NCBI RefSeq assembly: GCF_047461615.1
Contig: NZ_JANSHI010000012.1
Span: forward strand, 22,910 to 86,909
Reading direction: 5' to 3'
From: Thermostichus sp047461615
GTDB lineage: Bacteria; Cyanobacteriota; Cyanobacteriia; Thermostichales; Thermostichaceae
DNA: 64,000 nt
Positions 8,561 to 17,322 of the stretch are shown piece by piece (position 1 is the first letter of the stretch; each line of letters begins with the position of its first letter). A program made the translations under genes and the position numbers. The notes below the pieces were generated by a model. That model made no database searches and was not told the origin of the DNA. It worked only from the letters and a program-made list of their open reading frames with translations.

Positions 8561-11500
8561 ATGAATGAAGAAGCACAAAAGCGGATTCTCAACTATTTCA
8601 TCGAAGAGGCCCGCGACCACTTGGCCACTATCGAGCAAGGGCTCCTCAGCTTGCGGGACACGGTCGGCGACCCTGAGCAAATCAATGAGCTATTCCGAGC
8701 TGCTCACTCCATCAAGGGGGGAGCAGCCATGCTGGGCCTTACCAGCATTCAGCGAACAGCCCACCGCCTAGAAGACTTCTTTAACATCTTTCGCTCTCGT
8801 CCGGGCGAGGTGCCAGTGGATCAGCACCTGGAAACACTGCTGCTGCAGGTCTTTGATGGTCTGACGGCGCTCTTGGACGAGCTGCAGAGCCCCCAAGGCC
8901 TCACCCAGGAGTTCAGCGCTTCCACTTTGGCAGGATTGGAGCCAGTTTTTCAGGAGGCCGAAAAGCACATTCGCAGTCTTCTGGGCGAAGGCCCCCCCTC
9001 CATTCCCGCTCCGGCTGTTGCCCCGCCGTCGGCAGCTCGCAGCCTTCAGCAGGAGATGGTGGAAGTGGTGCCGCAGCAGTTGCGGCAGATGTTGGAGCTG
9101 TTCAAGCAAGGGGATCAGCCGGGCGTGCGCGAGCAGTTGCGGGAGGCAAATGCCGTCCTCAAGCAAGTCGGGCAAACTCATCACTTGAAAGGTTGGCAAC
9201 AGCTCACAGAAACTTTCGAGCAAGCGCTGGGCAACCCCAATGCCGATCTGCGAACGCTGGCGTTGATTGCCCTGCGGGACTTCAAGCAAGGGCAGCAGTT
9301 GATCTTGGCAGGCAGGGCTGAGGAGGTGAGTGCCTCGGCAGAATTGCAGCAGCTGGCCCGCCCGGCAGCGCCGGCTGCACCCCCTGATCCCTTGGACGTG
9401 GTGATCCAGCAGCGGATCCCGGCCCTACTGCGCCAGATGCTGGAGCTGTTCAAACGGCCCGACGACCCCGCTACGCGGCCCGCCTTGCAGAGCATCGCCC
9501 AATCCCTGCAGGAGGTGGGGCAAGCCGAGGGTGTGGATCTGGGCGGCTGGACAGCCCTAGCGCGCCTGGTTGGGGAGATTTTGGCAGATCCTGCCCAAGA
9601 TTTACGGCAGGTGGCTCTGCCAGTGTTGCGAGATCTCAAGCAGGGCCACCAGGCTCTGGCTAGCGGAGCAGCCCAGAGCATCCAGCCCTCTGCAGAGTTG
9701 TTGGCCTTCCGCCGCGTGCCGACAGTTGCTGAGGAGGCTGAGTCAGAACTGTCCTCTGCCGAACCCGAGGCTGTCCTCTCTGCTCCGGCTCTAAGCCAAG
9801 AATCTGGGTTAGAGGAAGCCCTAGAAGCCGAAAGCCAAGAAACAGAACACCCAGAGCTAGGCCGGCCGGAGAGGCTTGCCGAGAAGGGGATAGAGGAAGA
9901 CGGGCAAGCGGCCGCCGACCTTGCCCAAGAAGGCCTTGCTGGCTCCGCAGAGATGAACTGGCTTCAGGAGGAGGGGGCGCCACAAGCCGACTGGGCCGTG
10001 GGTGGAGGTGACTTCGACGCCACTCCCTTGAGTTTGGAGGAAGAAGTCTCCTTGGCCTTTGAGGAGCTGTTTGCCAACGCGGAACAGCTATCCGATATCG
10101 AAGAACTTCCACCAGAGCTGATCCCTCCTGCCTCTGAACTCTCCTCAGCAGCGTTCGAGGAGCTCATCCCAGAAGAGAGGAGAGCGGAAGCAGATCTGGC
10201 AGCGCTGTTTGCGGAAGTGGTGGGCGAAGCCACAGCGGAGGCTGGCTCTGCTGAGCGGACAGAGGCTGAGGACACAGGTCAAGCTCTCTGGAACGTCACC
10301 GAAGAGGAGTTGACGGCCCAAGCACCTGCGGAAAGGCCTACGGCGAGCCTCGACTTTGCGGCTGCAAGTGGTGGAGTGGAGGCCCCGTTTGAGCTGGAGG
10401 AGCTAGCCGTTGAGAGTTCTCCCTTGCCTGACTTGGAGTCAACTCCCAGGGTGGAGCCTTGGGCAGAGGTCGAGGAGGGATCCCCTGCCGAGGAGAGCCT
10501 AGAGGATCTTCTTGGGGCGGCAGAGCTGGCCTGGTCGGAAGCAGCCGAGCAGTCTGAAAGCCTCGAGGAGCCAGAGGTTGCGGCAGCCCAGGGCTTCACG
10601 GCTGAGCTGAGCCTGGCTGAGCTCTTGGCTAGTGAGACGGTGGAGGCCCCAGAAAACCAGGAGGAGTGGGCGCTCCTGGCGCAGATGTTCCCAGCCCCAG
10701 AAGAGGAGCCTTCTGCAGCAGCTGCTGCCTCCTTCTCGGAGGATTCTCTCAACCGTCTCGAGGTGTTGTTTGCCGAGGAGGCCGAGGCCGAAGAGCTGGG
10801 CAGGGGGGCTGGCGAACCTTCATCGGCTGTGGATACTGATGGCGACAGCCAGATCGATCTGGAGGAGCTGAGCCGGTTCTTTGCCGCAGCGGCAGACACG
10901 CAGGAAGGAGCCCCCCTGGCTGACCTAGAAGCCTCGCCAGCAAGCAACTTAGCTGCAGAAGTTCCGCCAGAGGTAGCAGAGGAGGGTAGGGCTCTGCAGT
11001 CAGCAGAGGAAGACCTGGCCAGGCAACTGGAAAGCCTGTTTGCCGAGGATGAGCCCTTGGCCGCCCTGGGCGCAACTGTGGCTGAGGGCAAGATGCAGAC
11101 CCCGGCAGAAGCAGCTTTAGAAGGCTCTTCCAGCCCTAGCCTGGACGATCTGGCTGCTCTCTTTGATGCTGCTGAACCAGCAGTGACTCCTAAGCTGGAA
11201 GAGGCTACTGCTCCCCCTGCAGAAGCCGCCAGCGACTTCGCAGCCCAACTGGAATTGCTCCTAGGCGACCTCGAGGTCGCTCCCCAGGCTCCTCCTGCGC
11301 CTTCTCCCCCTGCTGTTACTGCTCCAGCAGCCACCCCAGCAGTACCCGCTACGCCAGCAACACCGGCCAGCCGACGGGCTGCCCTAGGTAGCTCTGTAAT
11401 GCGGGTGGAGGTGCGTCACCTGGACTTCATCAACAACTTGGTGGGAGAGCTGGTTGTTATTCGCAATAGCATAGAGCAAAACCAAACTCGCCTGCGCCAA

Positions 11501-13342
11501 TTTCTCGATGGCCTATTGAGCCGTGTCCAGCAGCTTGGGGAGCTGGGCCAGCGCATGCGGGATCAGTACGACCGCTCCCTGCTGGAAGCAGCGCTGTTTT
11601 CTGGCCGCAGGAGCACGGCAGCAGTGGGCTCCAGTCGCAACGGCGAGGGATCCAGCCGCGCCAGAGTAGGTCACTCCACAGGCCAGGAGTTTGACAAGCT
11701 AGAGATGGACCAGTTTACGGCCTTCCACGCCCTGGCCCAGGAGATTATCGAGCTCATTGTGCGGGTGCGTGAGTCTTCCTCCGACATTGAGTTTGCCGTG
11801 AATGAGGCGGAGCAGATTGCCCGCCAGTTCCGGCAGGTCACCGCCCAACTGCAAGAGGGCCTGAACCGAGCGCGCATGGTGCCTTTTGCGCAAATTGCCG
11901 ACCGCTTGCCCCGAGCTGTTCGCGACCTCTCCCTCAAAACCGGTAAGCAGGCCAGCCTGGTGGTGGAAGGCCGGGACACCCTTATCGACAAGGCCATTCT
12001 GGAAGAGCTCTCCGACCCGCTAACCCACCTGGTGAACAACGCCCTGGTGCACGGGATCGAGCCGCCGGAAGAGCGGCGCCGCTTGGGCAAGCCCCCTGAG
12101 GGCAAGATTACCGTCAAGGCTTTCTACCAGGGCAACCAAGCCATCATTGTCGTCTCTGACGACGGGGCGGGGATCCCGGTGGAGAAGGTCAAGGCCAAGG
12201 CGCAAAGGTTGGGGCTGCTGTCAGAGGAAGCAACCGAAGACGAGGTATTTGGGGTTCTCTTCCACCCCGGCTTCAGCAGCCGTGAGGCTAGCGAGGTAGA
12301 CGATCTGGCTGGGCGAGGGGTTGGCTTGGATGTGGTGCGGCGCAACATCACTGCACTGCGCGGCAGCATTCAGGTGGATTCTGTGCGCGGCAGGGGCACC
12401 ACCTTCACCATCTGCCTGCCGCTCACTCTAAGCATTTCCAAGGCGATGGTGTGTGTCAGCGACAAGGCCCTGATTGCCTTCCCCCTCGACGGCGTGGAGG
12501 AGATGCTGGATGTTCCCGTCGACGCCGTGCAGCCTGATGAGCAGGGACGGCCCACCATTCCCTGGCGGGATCAGCGTCTTCCCTTCCAGCCCCTCTCCAG
12601 CTTGTTGTCCTACAGCCGCAGCCACAGCCGCAGCCGCTCTGAGGTCTATACCGTCACCCAGGATGAGGGTATCATTCCCATCGTTGTCCTCCAAAGTGCG
12701 GGCCAGTACCTTGCTCTGCAGGTGGACAGCTTTGTGGAAGAGCAGGAGATCGTGATCAAGCAACTGCGCGGCCCTGTGCCCAAACCGCCGGGAATCTCTG
12801 GGGTAACGGTGTTGGGGAACGGGCGGGTGCTGCCGATTGCGGACGTCCTCGAGCTGGTGGATATGGCTCAAGGCCGCCGTCGCGATCTCAGCCGCCTCTG
12901 GGCAGAGCGTCGCGCTGAGGAGCCAAGGGCCGAGGAAACCCATCAGACCACGGTGCTCATTGTGGACGACTCGATTACCGTGCGAGAGCTGCTCTCCATG
13001 TCCTTCCAAAAGGTGGGCTACCGGGTGGAGCAGGCCCGCGATGGCCAGGATGCCTGGGAAAAGCTGCGTGGCGGCTTGCGCTGCGATCTTGTCTTCTGCG
13101 ACATCGAGATGCCGCGCATGGACGGTCTAGAGTTGCTCTCCCGCATACGGGCAGACAGCAACCTCAAGCATATTCCGGTAGCTATGCTCACCTCGCGGGG
13201 GGCAGAACGACACCGGCAAACAGCCCGGGAGCTGGGGGCCACTGCCTACTTCACCAAGCCTTACCTGGAGGAGGAGCTGCTCAGCGCTGCTGCCCGCATG
13301 CTGCAAGGGGAGCAGTTGTTGAAGCCTGCCCCCCCTTCCTGA
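8561..13342 (+). CDS. pilL: Hybrid CheA histidine kinase with long acidic linker (PilL type)
   Basis: A very large kinase of 1593 residues that would phosphorylate the receivers of this operon. In order: Hpt domain with phospho-His H49 (AAHSIKGGAAM); two related segments at about 166-268 and 280-387; an acidic Ala/Glu/Leu-rich linker from about 390 to 905, with repeated L..LFA..E motifs and an EF-hand-like loop at 758-769; a Pro/Ala spacer; the dimerisation and HATPase domain (N box HLVNNALVHGIEPPEERRRLG near 1154, then VSDDGAGI and GRGVGLDVV); a CheW-like domain at about 1290-1440 containing a short Ser/Arg run; and a C-terminal receiver with D1514 (FCDIEMPRMDG). The domain order matches cyanobacterial PilL/TaxAY proteins, which are shorter because their linkers are shorter. 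Start ATG has TAGGAGGAG upstream. Confidence 0.9.
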   Translation: MNEEAQKRILNYFIEEARDHLATIEQGLLSLRDTVGDPEQINELFRAAHSIKGGAAMLGLTSIQRTAHRLEDFFNIFRSRPGEVPVDQHLETLLLQVFDGLTALLDELQSPQGLTQEFSASTLAGLEPVFQEAEKHIRSLLGEGPPSIPAPAVAPPSAARSLQQEMVEVVPQQLRQMLELFKQGDQPGVREQLREANAVLKQVGQTHHLKGWQQLTETFEQALGNPNADLRTLALIALRDFKQGQQLILAGRAEEVSASAELQQLARPAAPAAPPDPLDVVIQQRIPALLRQMLELFKRPDDPATRPALQSIAQSLQEVGQAEGVDLGGWTALARLVGEILADPAQDLRQVALPVLRDLKQGHQALASGAAQSIQPSAELLAFRRVPTVAEEAESELSSAEPEAVLSAPALSQESGLEEALEAESQETEHPELGRPERLAEKGIEEDGQAAADLAQEGLAGSAEMNWLQEEGAPQADWAVGGGDFDATPLSLEEEVSLAFEELFANAEQLSDIEELPPELIPPASELSSAAFEELIPEERRAEADLAALFAEVVGEATAEAGSAERTEAEDTGQALWNVTEEELTAQAPAERPTASLDFAAASGGVEAPFELEELAVESSPLPDLESTPRVEPWAEVEEGSPAEESLEDLLGAAELAWSEAAEQSESLEEPEVAAAQGFTAELSLAELLASETVEAPENQEEWALLAQMFPAPEEEPSAAAAASFSEDSLNRLEVLFAEEAEAEELGRGAGEPSSAVDTDGDSQIDLEELSRFFAAAADTQEGAPLADLEASPASNLAAEVPPEVAEEGRALQSAEEDLARQLESLFAEDEPLAALGATVAEGKMQTPAEAALEGSSSPSLDDLAALFDAAEPAVTPKLEEATAPPAEAASDFAAQLELLLGDLEVAPQAPPAPSPPAVTAPAATPAVPATPATPASRRAALGSSVMRVEVRHLDFINNLVGELVVIRNSIEQNQTRLRQFLDGLLSRVQQLGELGQRMRDQYDRSLLEAALFSGRRSTAAVGSSRNGEGSSRARVGHSTGQEFDKLEMDQFTAFHALAQEIIELIVRVRESSSDIEFAVNEAEQIARQFRQVTAQLQEGLNRARMVPFAQIADRLPRAVRDLSLKTGKQASLVVEGRDTLIDKAILEELSDPLTHLVNNALVHGIEPPEERRRLGKPPEGKITVKAFYQGNQAIIVVSDDGAGIPVEKVKAKAQRLGLLSEEATEDEVFGVLFHPGFSSREASEVDDLAGRGVGLDVVRRNITALRGSIQVDSVRGRGTTFTICLPLTLSISKAMVCVSDKALIAFPLDGVEEMLDVPVDAVQPDEQGRPTIPWRDQRLPFQPLSSLLSYSRSHSRSRSEVYTVTQDEGIIPIVVLQSAGQYLALQVDSFVEEQEIVIKQLRGPVPKPPGISGVTVLGNGRVLPIADVLELVDMAQGRRRDLSRLWAERRAEEPRAEETHQTTVLIVDDSITVRELLSMSFQKVGYRVEQARDGQDAWEKLRGGLRCDLVFCDIEMPRMDGLELLSRIRADSNLKHIPVAMLTSRGAERHRQTARELGATAYFTKPYLEEELLSAAARMLQGEQLLKPAPPS
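9056..9721 (+). repeat. Internal duplication within the CheA hybrid
   Basis: Two successive segments of about 100 codons encode related protein: residues 166-268 and 280-387. Shared landmarks in the same order are RQMLELFK, then a Gly-Trp (KGWQQL / GGWTAL), then L-x-x-LRD-x-KQG-x-Q, then SAEL. The copies are clearly diverged, so the duplication is old. Confidence 0.7.
10040..11280 (+). repeat. Acidic linker with about ten degenerate L..LFA..E motifs
   Basis: The kinase linker repeats a short motif at irregular spacing. Examples in order: FEELFANAE, LAALFAEVV, LEDLLGAAE, LAELLASE, LAQMFPAPE, LEVLFAEEA, LSRFFAAAA, LESLFAEDE, LAALFDAAE, LELLLGDLE. The consensus is roughly acidic-L-x-x-L-F/L-A-x-x-E. 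The surrounding sequence is Ala/Glu/Ser/Pro-rich, so these look like helical docking motifs in a disordered chain. Confidence 0.65.
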
Positions 13343-13433
13343 AGGGGCGACGCCAGGATCGCCAAAGGGCTTGACTCCAGAGGGGATTGGAAGGTGTAGG
13401 ATATTGGCCTGTTGTCCTCGGAGGGAAGTGGCG

Positions 13434-14072
13434 ATGCGCCTGACTGTCTGGGCTCTCATCCTGGCTGGTGGGTTTGTCCTGGGGGCTTCCTGGGCTGGCA
13501 GGGAGCTGGAGGCAACTGCTCATGAGAGCAAGGGGAAGGGGGAGCTCTCGATCCATAGAGCTCATCGGATAAGCCTAGGCCCTGCCAACGAATCCTTCGA
13601 CCTGCGGTTTCTGGATGCGATGATCCTCCACCACGAGGGAGCGGTGAGCATGGCCGCGGAGGCCCTGCAAAAATCCCGGCGGCGGGAAATTCGTCAGTTA
13701 GCCAAGGATATCATGGCTGCCCAGAGCCAAGAAATCAAGCAGATGCAAGGCTGGCGGCTGAGCTGGTACCCGCAAGCTCCCCGGGATCCCGTCATGTGGC
13801 ATGAAGAGATGGGCCACCAGATGGCCATGACTCCGGAGATGGCTGCTGCCATGCGCATGGATACCAACCTGGGATCCGCTGACCCTGAGTTTGACCTGCG
13901 CTTCCTGCAAGCCATGATCCAGCACCACGAAGGAGCCCTGGTCATGGCTAGAGAGGCTCTGGAAAAATCCAAGCGCCTCGAGATTCGGCAACTGGCAACA
14001 GCCATTGTCACTACCCAGCAGGCGGAGATTGAGCAAATGCGGGCCTGGCAAAAGCGGTGGTATCGGCGGTAG
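13434..14072 (+). CDS. Secreted tandem DUF305 protein
   Basis: A 212-residue protein with an N-terminal signal or membrane anchor (MRLTVWALILAGGFVLGASWA) followed by two DUF305 ferritin-like units. The two copies match closely: FDLRFLDAMILHHEGAVSMAAEALQKS with RREIRQLAKDI, and FDLRFLQAMIQHHEGALVMAREALEKS with RLEIRQLATAI. Each has the conserved His-His pair and Met-rich positions (EMGHQMAMTPEM in between) that in some family members bind copper or other metals. The start at 13434 is preferred over an upstream in-frame one because it gives a clean signal segment and has GGAGGGAAG just before it. Function is unproven; a periplasmic metal-handling role is inference. Confidence 0.85.
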   Translation: MRLTVWALILAGGFVLGASWAGRELEATAHESKGKGELSIHRAHRISLGPANESFDLRFLDAMILHHEGAVSMAAEALQKSRRREIRQLAKDIMAAQSQEIKQMQGWRLSWYPQAPRDPVMWHEEMGHQMAMTPEMAAAMRMDTNLGSADPEFDLRFLQAMIQHHEGALVMAREALEKSKRLEIRQLATAIVTTQQAEIEQMRAWQKRWYRR

Positions 14073-14160
14073 GGCCGCTGGGATAGAAAGATGAGGGGAT
14101 GCGAGCAAGACCAGCTCTTACGGCTGCCCGCAGCACCCAAAGGATTCCTCCGCATTGCCA

Positions 14161-15771
14161 ATGGCCCTGGAGCTGCCCTCCCTCCCTCAACACCCCGATT
14201 TGCTTCCACCGGTTCGCCAAGACCGGAGATCCCGCTGGCTGGCAGGGCTAGCTGTTTTGCTGCTGTGCTTGGGATCCCCCAACCGCTGGTTGCACTGGTT
14301 CCCAGGGGCACTACTGGGCCTAGCACCCCTGTTTTACCTCTGCGAACAGCAACAGGGGTGGAGGCGGTGGCGTTTGGCCTATGGCCTGTGGTTTTGCGTG
14401 TGCCTGTACGCCTTCTGGGTGGATCCCTTCTCCCTTCAAGTGCTCAGCGCCTGGGAAGTCTTGGGGGGAGTGGTGGTGGCCCCCCTGATTCCTCTGTTTT
14501 TCACAACGGCCACAGTTTTAAGTTTGCAGTGGAGCCAGCCGCTTCCCCCCTGGGCCCGTCCTCTAGGGGTAGCCACGGTCTGGACAGGGCTAGATGGGCT
14601 GCTGGGCCTGCTCCGCTGGCCGATTCCCTTCCACTGGGGATCCCTGCTGTTCGATTGGCCGCTGGGGATCCAAGTGGCTGATCTAGCGGGGATCTGGGGG
14701 GTGACCTTTTTTGCGGTCTTCGTCAACGGCGTGCTCTGGCAGTTGGCCCTCCAGCTTCCCCAGCTGTCCTTGCGGGGGGTGCTGAGTGCAGGGCGCAGAA
14801 ACCCGGATTTCTGGCGGATCTTGGCCTGCGGCCTGGCTCTAGCAGGGCCAGTCTTGGCCTACGGGAGCGTGCGGCTGGCCTATTTCGATGTCCTGGCGGC
14901 AAGAGGAGGGAATCCCAGCTTTCGCGTGGGGACGGTGCAGCAGGTGGCCTGGCTAGAAGCCGATCGCAGTTGGGACTACCGCAGCCAGCGCTACCGCGAG
15001 CTGCACCAGCTTTCGGCCCAAGCGGTGGCCGAGGGGGCCCAGTTGGTGATCTGGCCAGAAGGAGCGCTGCGGGCCCGCCTGCTGAACACCCCGCTACAGC
15101 CCTATGTGATCGAGCCCATGCAAGCCATCCTTCCCCCTGAAGGGGCCTTGATTACCGGGGCAACGGAGCCCGATCCCCGAACGGTACATCTGCCAGAGGA
15201 GGAGCAGCGGTTTTTCAACACAGCCCTCCTCTTCAACGCCCAGGGCCAGGTGCAGGATTGGTTTGGCAAGCAGTGGATCTTCCCCTACTTCGAGTCGGGC
15301 CGCTACGTGCCCTCTCCCGATGGCTATCGGCCGCTAGCAGGAGGAGAGCTGTTTGGGCCTTTGGGGGTGATGATCTGCCTGGAGAGCGTCTTGCCTGCCC
15401 CCAGCCGAGCTCTAACTCGTGCGGGAGCGGAGTCGTTGATCGTGATCTCCGACAGCAGCTGGTTTGGCAACAGCCACTGGCCCATGCTCCACGGCCGGCT
15501 TTCGGTCTTTCGGGCGGTTGAAAACCGGCGCAGCGTGGTTTTTGTCAACAACACCGGCGGCAACTTGGTGGTGGATCCCTCCGGTCGAATACAACGCGTG
15601 GGCCCGATTTTTCAGCGCGGAGTGGTTACTGGAGAGGTGAGGCGGCAATCCCAGCTAACCTTCTACACGCGCACAGGCGACTGGCTGGCCTGGTTGACCT
15701 TAGGCCTTTCTCTGGGATTGAAGGCCTGGGGATCCCGAGCCAAGCCAGGATACGCTAAAATTCCCAGGTAG
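14161..15771 (+). CDS. lnt: Apolipoprotein N-acyltransferase
   Basis: Transfers a third acyl chain to the N-terminal cysteine of lipoproteins in the inner membrane. The first 250 residues hold several hydrophobic segments. The rest is a nitrilase-type domain with the three catalytic residues visible in their motifs: Glu in VIWPEGALR, Lys in FGKQWIFPYFESGRYVP and Cys in MICLESVLPAPSR. The SDSSWFGNSHWPMLHGRLSVFRAVENRR stretch (landmark residues) and FVNNTGG are also typical. ATG at 14161 is preferred over the TTG six bases before. At least one candidate substrate, the lipoprotein at 34997-35437, is in this window. Confidence 0.93.
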   Translation: MALELPSLPQHPDLLPPVRQDRRSRWLAGLAVLLLCLGSPNRWLHWFPGALLGLAPLFYLCEQQQGWRRWRLAYGLWFCVCLYAFWVDPFSLQVLSAWEVLGGVVVAPLIPLFFTTATVLSLQWSQPLPPWARPLGVATVWTGLDGLLGLLRWPIPFHWGSLLFDWPLGIQVADLAGIWGVTFFAVFVNGVLWQLALQLPQLSLRGVLSAGRRNPDFWRILACGLALAGPVLAYGSVRLAYFDVLAARGGNPSFRVGTVQQVAWLEADRSWDYRSQRYRELHQLSAQAVAEGAQLVIWPEGALRARLLNTPLQPYVIEPMQAILPPEGALITGATEPDPRTVHLPEEEQRFFNTALLFNAQGQVQDWFGKQWIFPYFESGRYVPSPDGYRPLAGGELFGPLGVMICLESVLPAPSRALTRAGAESLIVISDSSWFGNSHWPMLHGRLSVFRAVENRRSVVFVNNTGGNLVVDPSGRIQRVGPIFQRGVVTGEVRRQSQLTFYTRTGDWLAWLTLGLSLGLKAWGSRAKPGYAKIPR

Positions 15772-15831
15772 GGTTAGGGCTTTGCGGCAGGCAGTGCCTA
15801 GCTCCGCTTAAATGGAATCCGAGCCCTCCTT

Positions 15832-15904
15832 GCTGATGTAGCTCAGTTGGTAGAGCAGCTCACTCGTAATGAGCAGGTCATCGGTTCGAGTCCGATCATC
15901 AGCT
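15832..15904 (+). tRNA. tRNA-Thr (CGT)
   Basis: A full cloverleaf can be drawn. The acceptor stem GCTGATG pairs with CATCAGC, the D arm has AGTTGGTAGA, the anticodon stem GCTCA/TGAGC closes the loop CTCGTAA with anticodon CGT at 15865-15867, and the T arm has GGTTCGAGTCC. The final CCA is not encoded. Confidence 0.95.
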
Positions 15905-16013
15905 TCAAAACCTGCCTTAGCTTTACAAGGGCTGTGGGGCGGGAGGGGCTGCCCCCTAAGGTTGGCTAGGTGATCAAGCTGTCTCCTTACCTTCCCGGCC
16001 GCAGTTTTTGGCC

Positions 16014-16622
16014 ATGACAACCCCTTTTCCTTGGCCCTACCGCACCCCTGGCATTCCAGACTCTGCCTTTGAGCGGATCCCGGGGATCCCTATGAGCCCC
16101 CGCGAGGTGCGGGTGCTGGTGCTGAGCCAGTTACGCTTGGGAGAAGACCACTGCCTATGGGATATCGGCGCCGGCACTGGCACCATTGCCATCGAGGCGG
16201 CCATTCTCTGCCCCCGCGCTTGCGTGATTGCCATCGAGCGTGATGCTGAGGTGGTCAGCTTGATCGAGAGTAACTGCCAGAAATTTGGCCTCAGCAACGT
16301 GCAAGTTATCCAGGGCACTGCTCCCGAGTGTCTGCATCAGCTTTCTCCGCCCCCCGACCGCCTCTGCATTGAAGGGGGCCATCCCCTCCGCCAGATCCTA
16401 GAGGCTGCTTGGCACTATCTCAAACCCAACGGCCGAGTCGTGGCCACCACCAATTCGCTAGAAGATCTCTACGGCCTCTCCGCGGGCCTGGCTGCGGTGG
16501 GAGCCCACCAGGTTGAAGTTATCCAGGCAGCAGTAAACCGTCTGGAGTCGCGAGGCCGCACCCAACTGTTGCTGGCTTTGGATCCTACTTTTGTGTTAAG
16601 CGGAGAGAAAAGCTCTAAATAG
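16014..16622 (+). CDS. cbiT: Cobalt-precorrin-6B C15-methyltransferase (decarboxylating)
   Basis: A 203-residue SAM-dependent methyltransferase of the corrin ring (vitamin B12) pathway. The CbiT signature is clear: IPGIPMSPREVRVLVLSQL at the start, the SAM-binding LWDIGAGTGTIAIEAA, AIERDAE at the acidic ribose-binding position, and an IEGG segment, then LEAAWHYLKPNGRVVAT. Cyanobacteria carry CbiT either alone or fused to CbiE; this is the stand-alone form. ATG at 16014 is taken instead of a TTG six bases upstream. It could also be called by the aerobic-pathway name CobL C-terminal domain. Confidence 0.88.
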   Translation: MTTPFPWPYRTPGIPDSAFERIPGIPMSPREVRVLVLSQLRLGEDHCLWDIGAGTGTIAIEAAILCPRACVIAIERDAEVVSLIESNCQKFGLSNVQVIQGTAPECLHQLSPPPDRLCIEGGHPLRQILEAAWHYLKPNGRVVATTNSLEDLYGLSAGLAAVGAHQVEVIQAAVNRLESRGRTQLLLALDPTFVLSGEKSSK

Positions 16623-17070
16623 CTTGAGAGGTTTCTTCTCCGCTGCTTGCAAAGCTTTTTCTAAAGCAATGTGAATCAACCAAACCGAACCACCAGGACT
16701 CCAATTTTCTCCAGCTGCAGAGGGCAATGGAGAGATTTCACGTCCCCTTTCCAGAGTTGCAGGCAGTAAGGCTGGAGCAGCTGTTGACTCGACCTGCAGC
16801 GACTTGAATGCTATGGGGACTGGGGCATTGGCAATCGCTGCCGACAGGAAGTGATTTAGGCCAAGCCAGCCGAAGGAAAAGCCAGCTTGGGCTAGCGATG
16901 CCTCCTCGCTTTACCCCGCTCTTCCCGAAACCCTAGCAGCTGCCAATCCCCCACTGGGAGCCCAAGGAAGGCAACTGCTGCCTCATACATATTTCTCTAC
17001 ATTCTGAAGCCTTTGTTAGGGATCGAGGTAGAGTATTTCCAGAACAATTGCCCCTCCGGGAGAGCAAAGG
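16623..17070. other. Spacer upstream of ftrV
   Basis: About 450 bases between cbiT and ftrV with no supported gene. It contains TTGACT at 16783-16788, but no -10 element lies at proper spacing. The ftrV start is preceded by AAAGG. I saw no repeat, tRNA or terminator. Confidence 0.4.
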
Positions 17071-17322
17071 ATGAAAGTTGGAGATCGAGTACGGGTGCGC
17101 GCCAGCGTGATTGTCTATCACCACCCGGAACATCGCAATCAACCGTTTGACCTCAAGGGCATGGAGGGAGAAGTAATAGCTATCATCCGGGACTGGAATG
17201 GCCGCCCTGTCAGCGCCAACTTTCCCTTTCAGGTGCAGTTTAGTAACAAGTTCCGCGCCCATCTGCAGGCGGAGGAACTGGAGCTGATCGAGGCGGCCCC
17301 CTTGCCGGAAACTCCTGCCTAG
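17071..17322 (+). CDS. ftrV: Ferredoxin-thioredoxin reductase, variable chain
   Basis: Non-catalytic beta-barrel subunit of the enzyme that reduces thioredoxin with photosynthetic ferredoxin. The 83-residue length is normal. Family landmarks are VGDRVRVRASVIVYHHPEHRNQ near the start, FDLKGMEGEVIAII and FPFQVQFSNKFRAHLQAEELE. The catalytic chain gene ftrC is not in the window. The stop codon shares a CTAG with the convergent downstream gene. Confidence 0.93.
   Translation: MKVGDRVRVRASVIVYHHPEHRNQPFDLKGMEGEVIAIIRDWNGRPVSANFPFQVQFSNKFRAHLQAEELELIEAAPLPETPA

Noticed and set aside
10279..11334. A 351-codon open frame on the minus strand
   Set aside because: It is the mirror of the acidic Ala/Glu linker of the CheA hybrid. 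The product is a Ser/Ala/Arg low-complexity chain with no family resemblance, and the plus strand has a certain gene.
12612..12645. Short CAGCCG-type simple repeat giving a Ser/Arg run in the CheA hybrid
   Set aside because: It is a brief codon-level repeat in the CheW-like domain, probably slippage variation, with no further support for function.
3379..13342. Assignment of the operon to the PixGHIJL phototaxis set
   Set aside because: The order is the same, but the MCP lacks the bilin-binding GAF domains of PixJ, so a PilGHIJL label fits better; it stays open.
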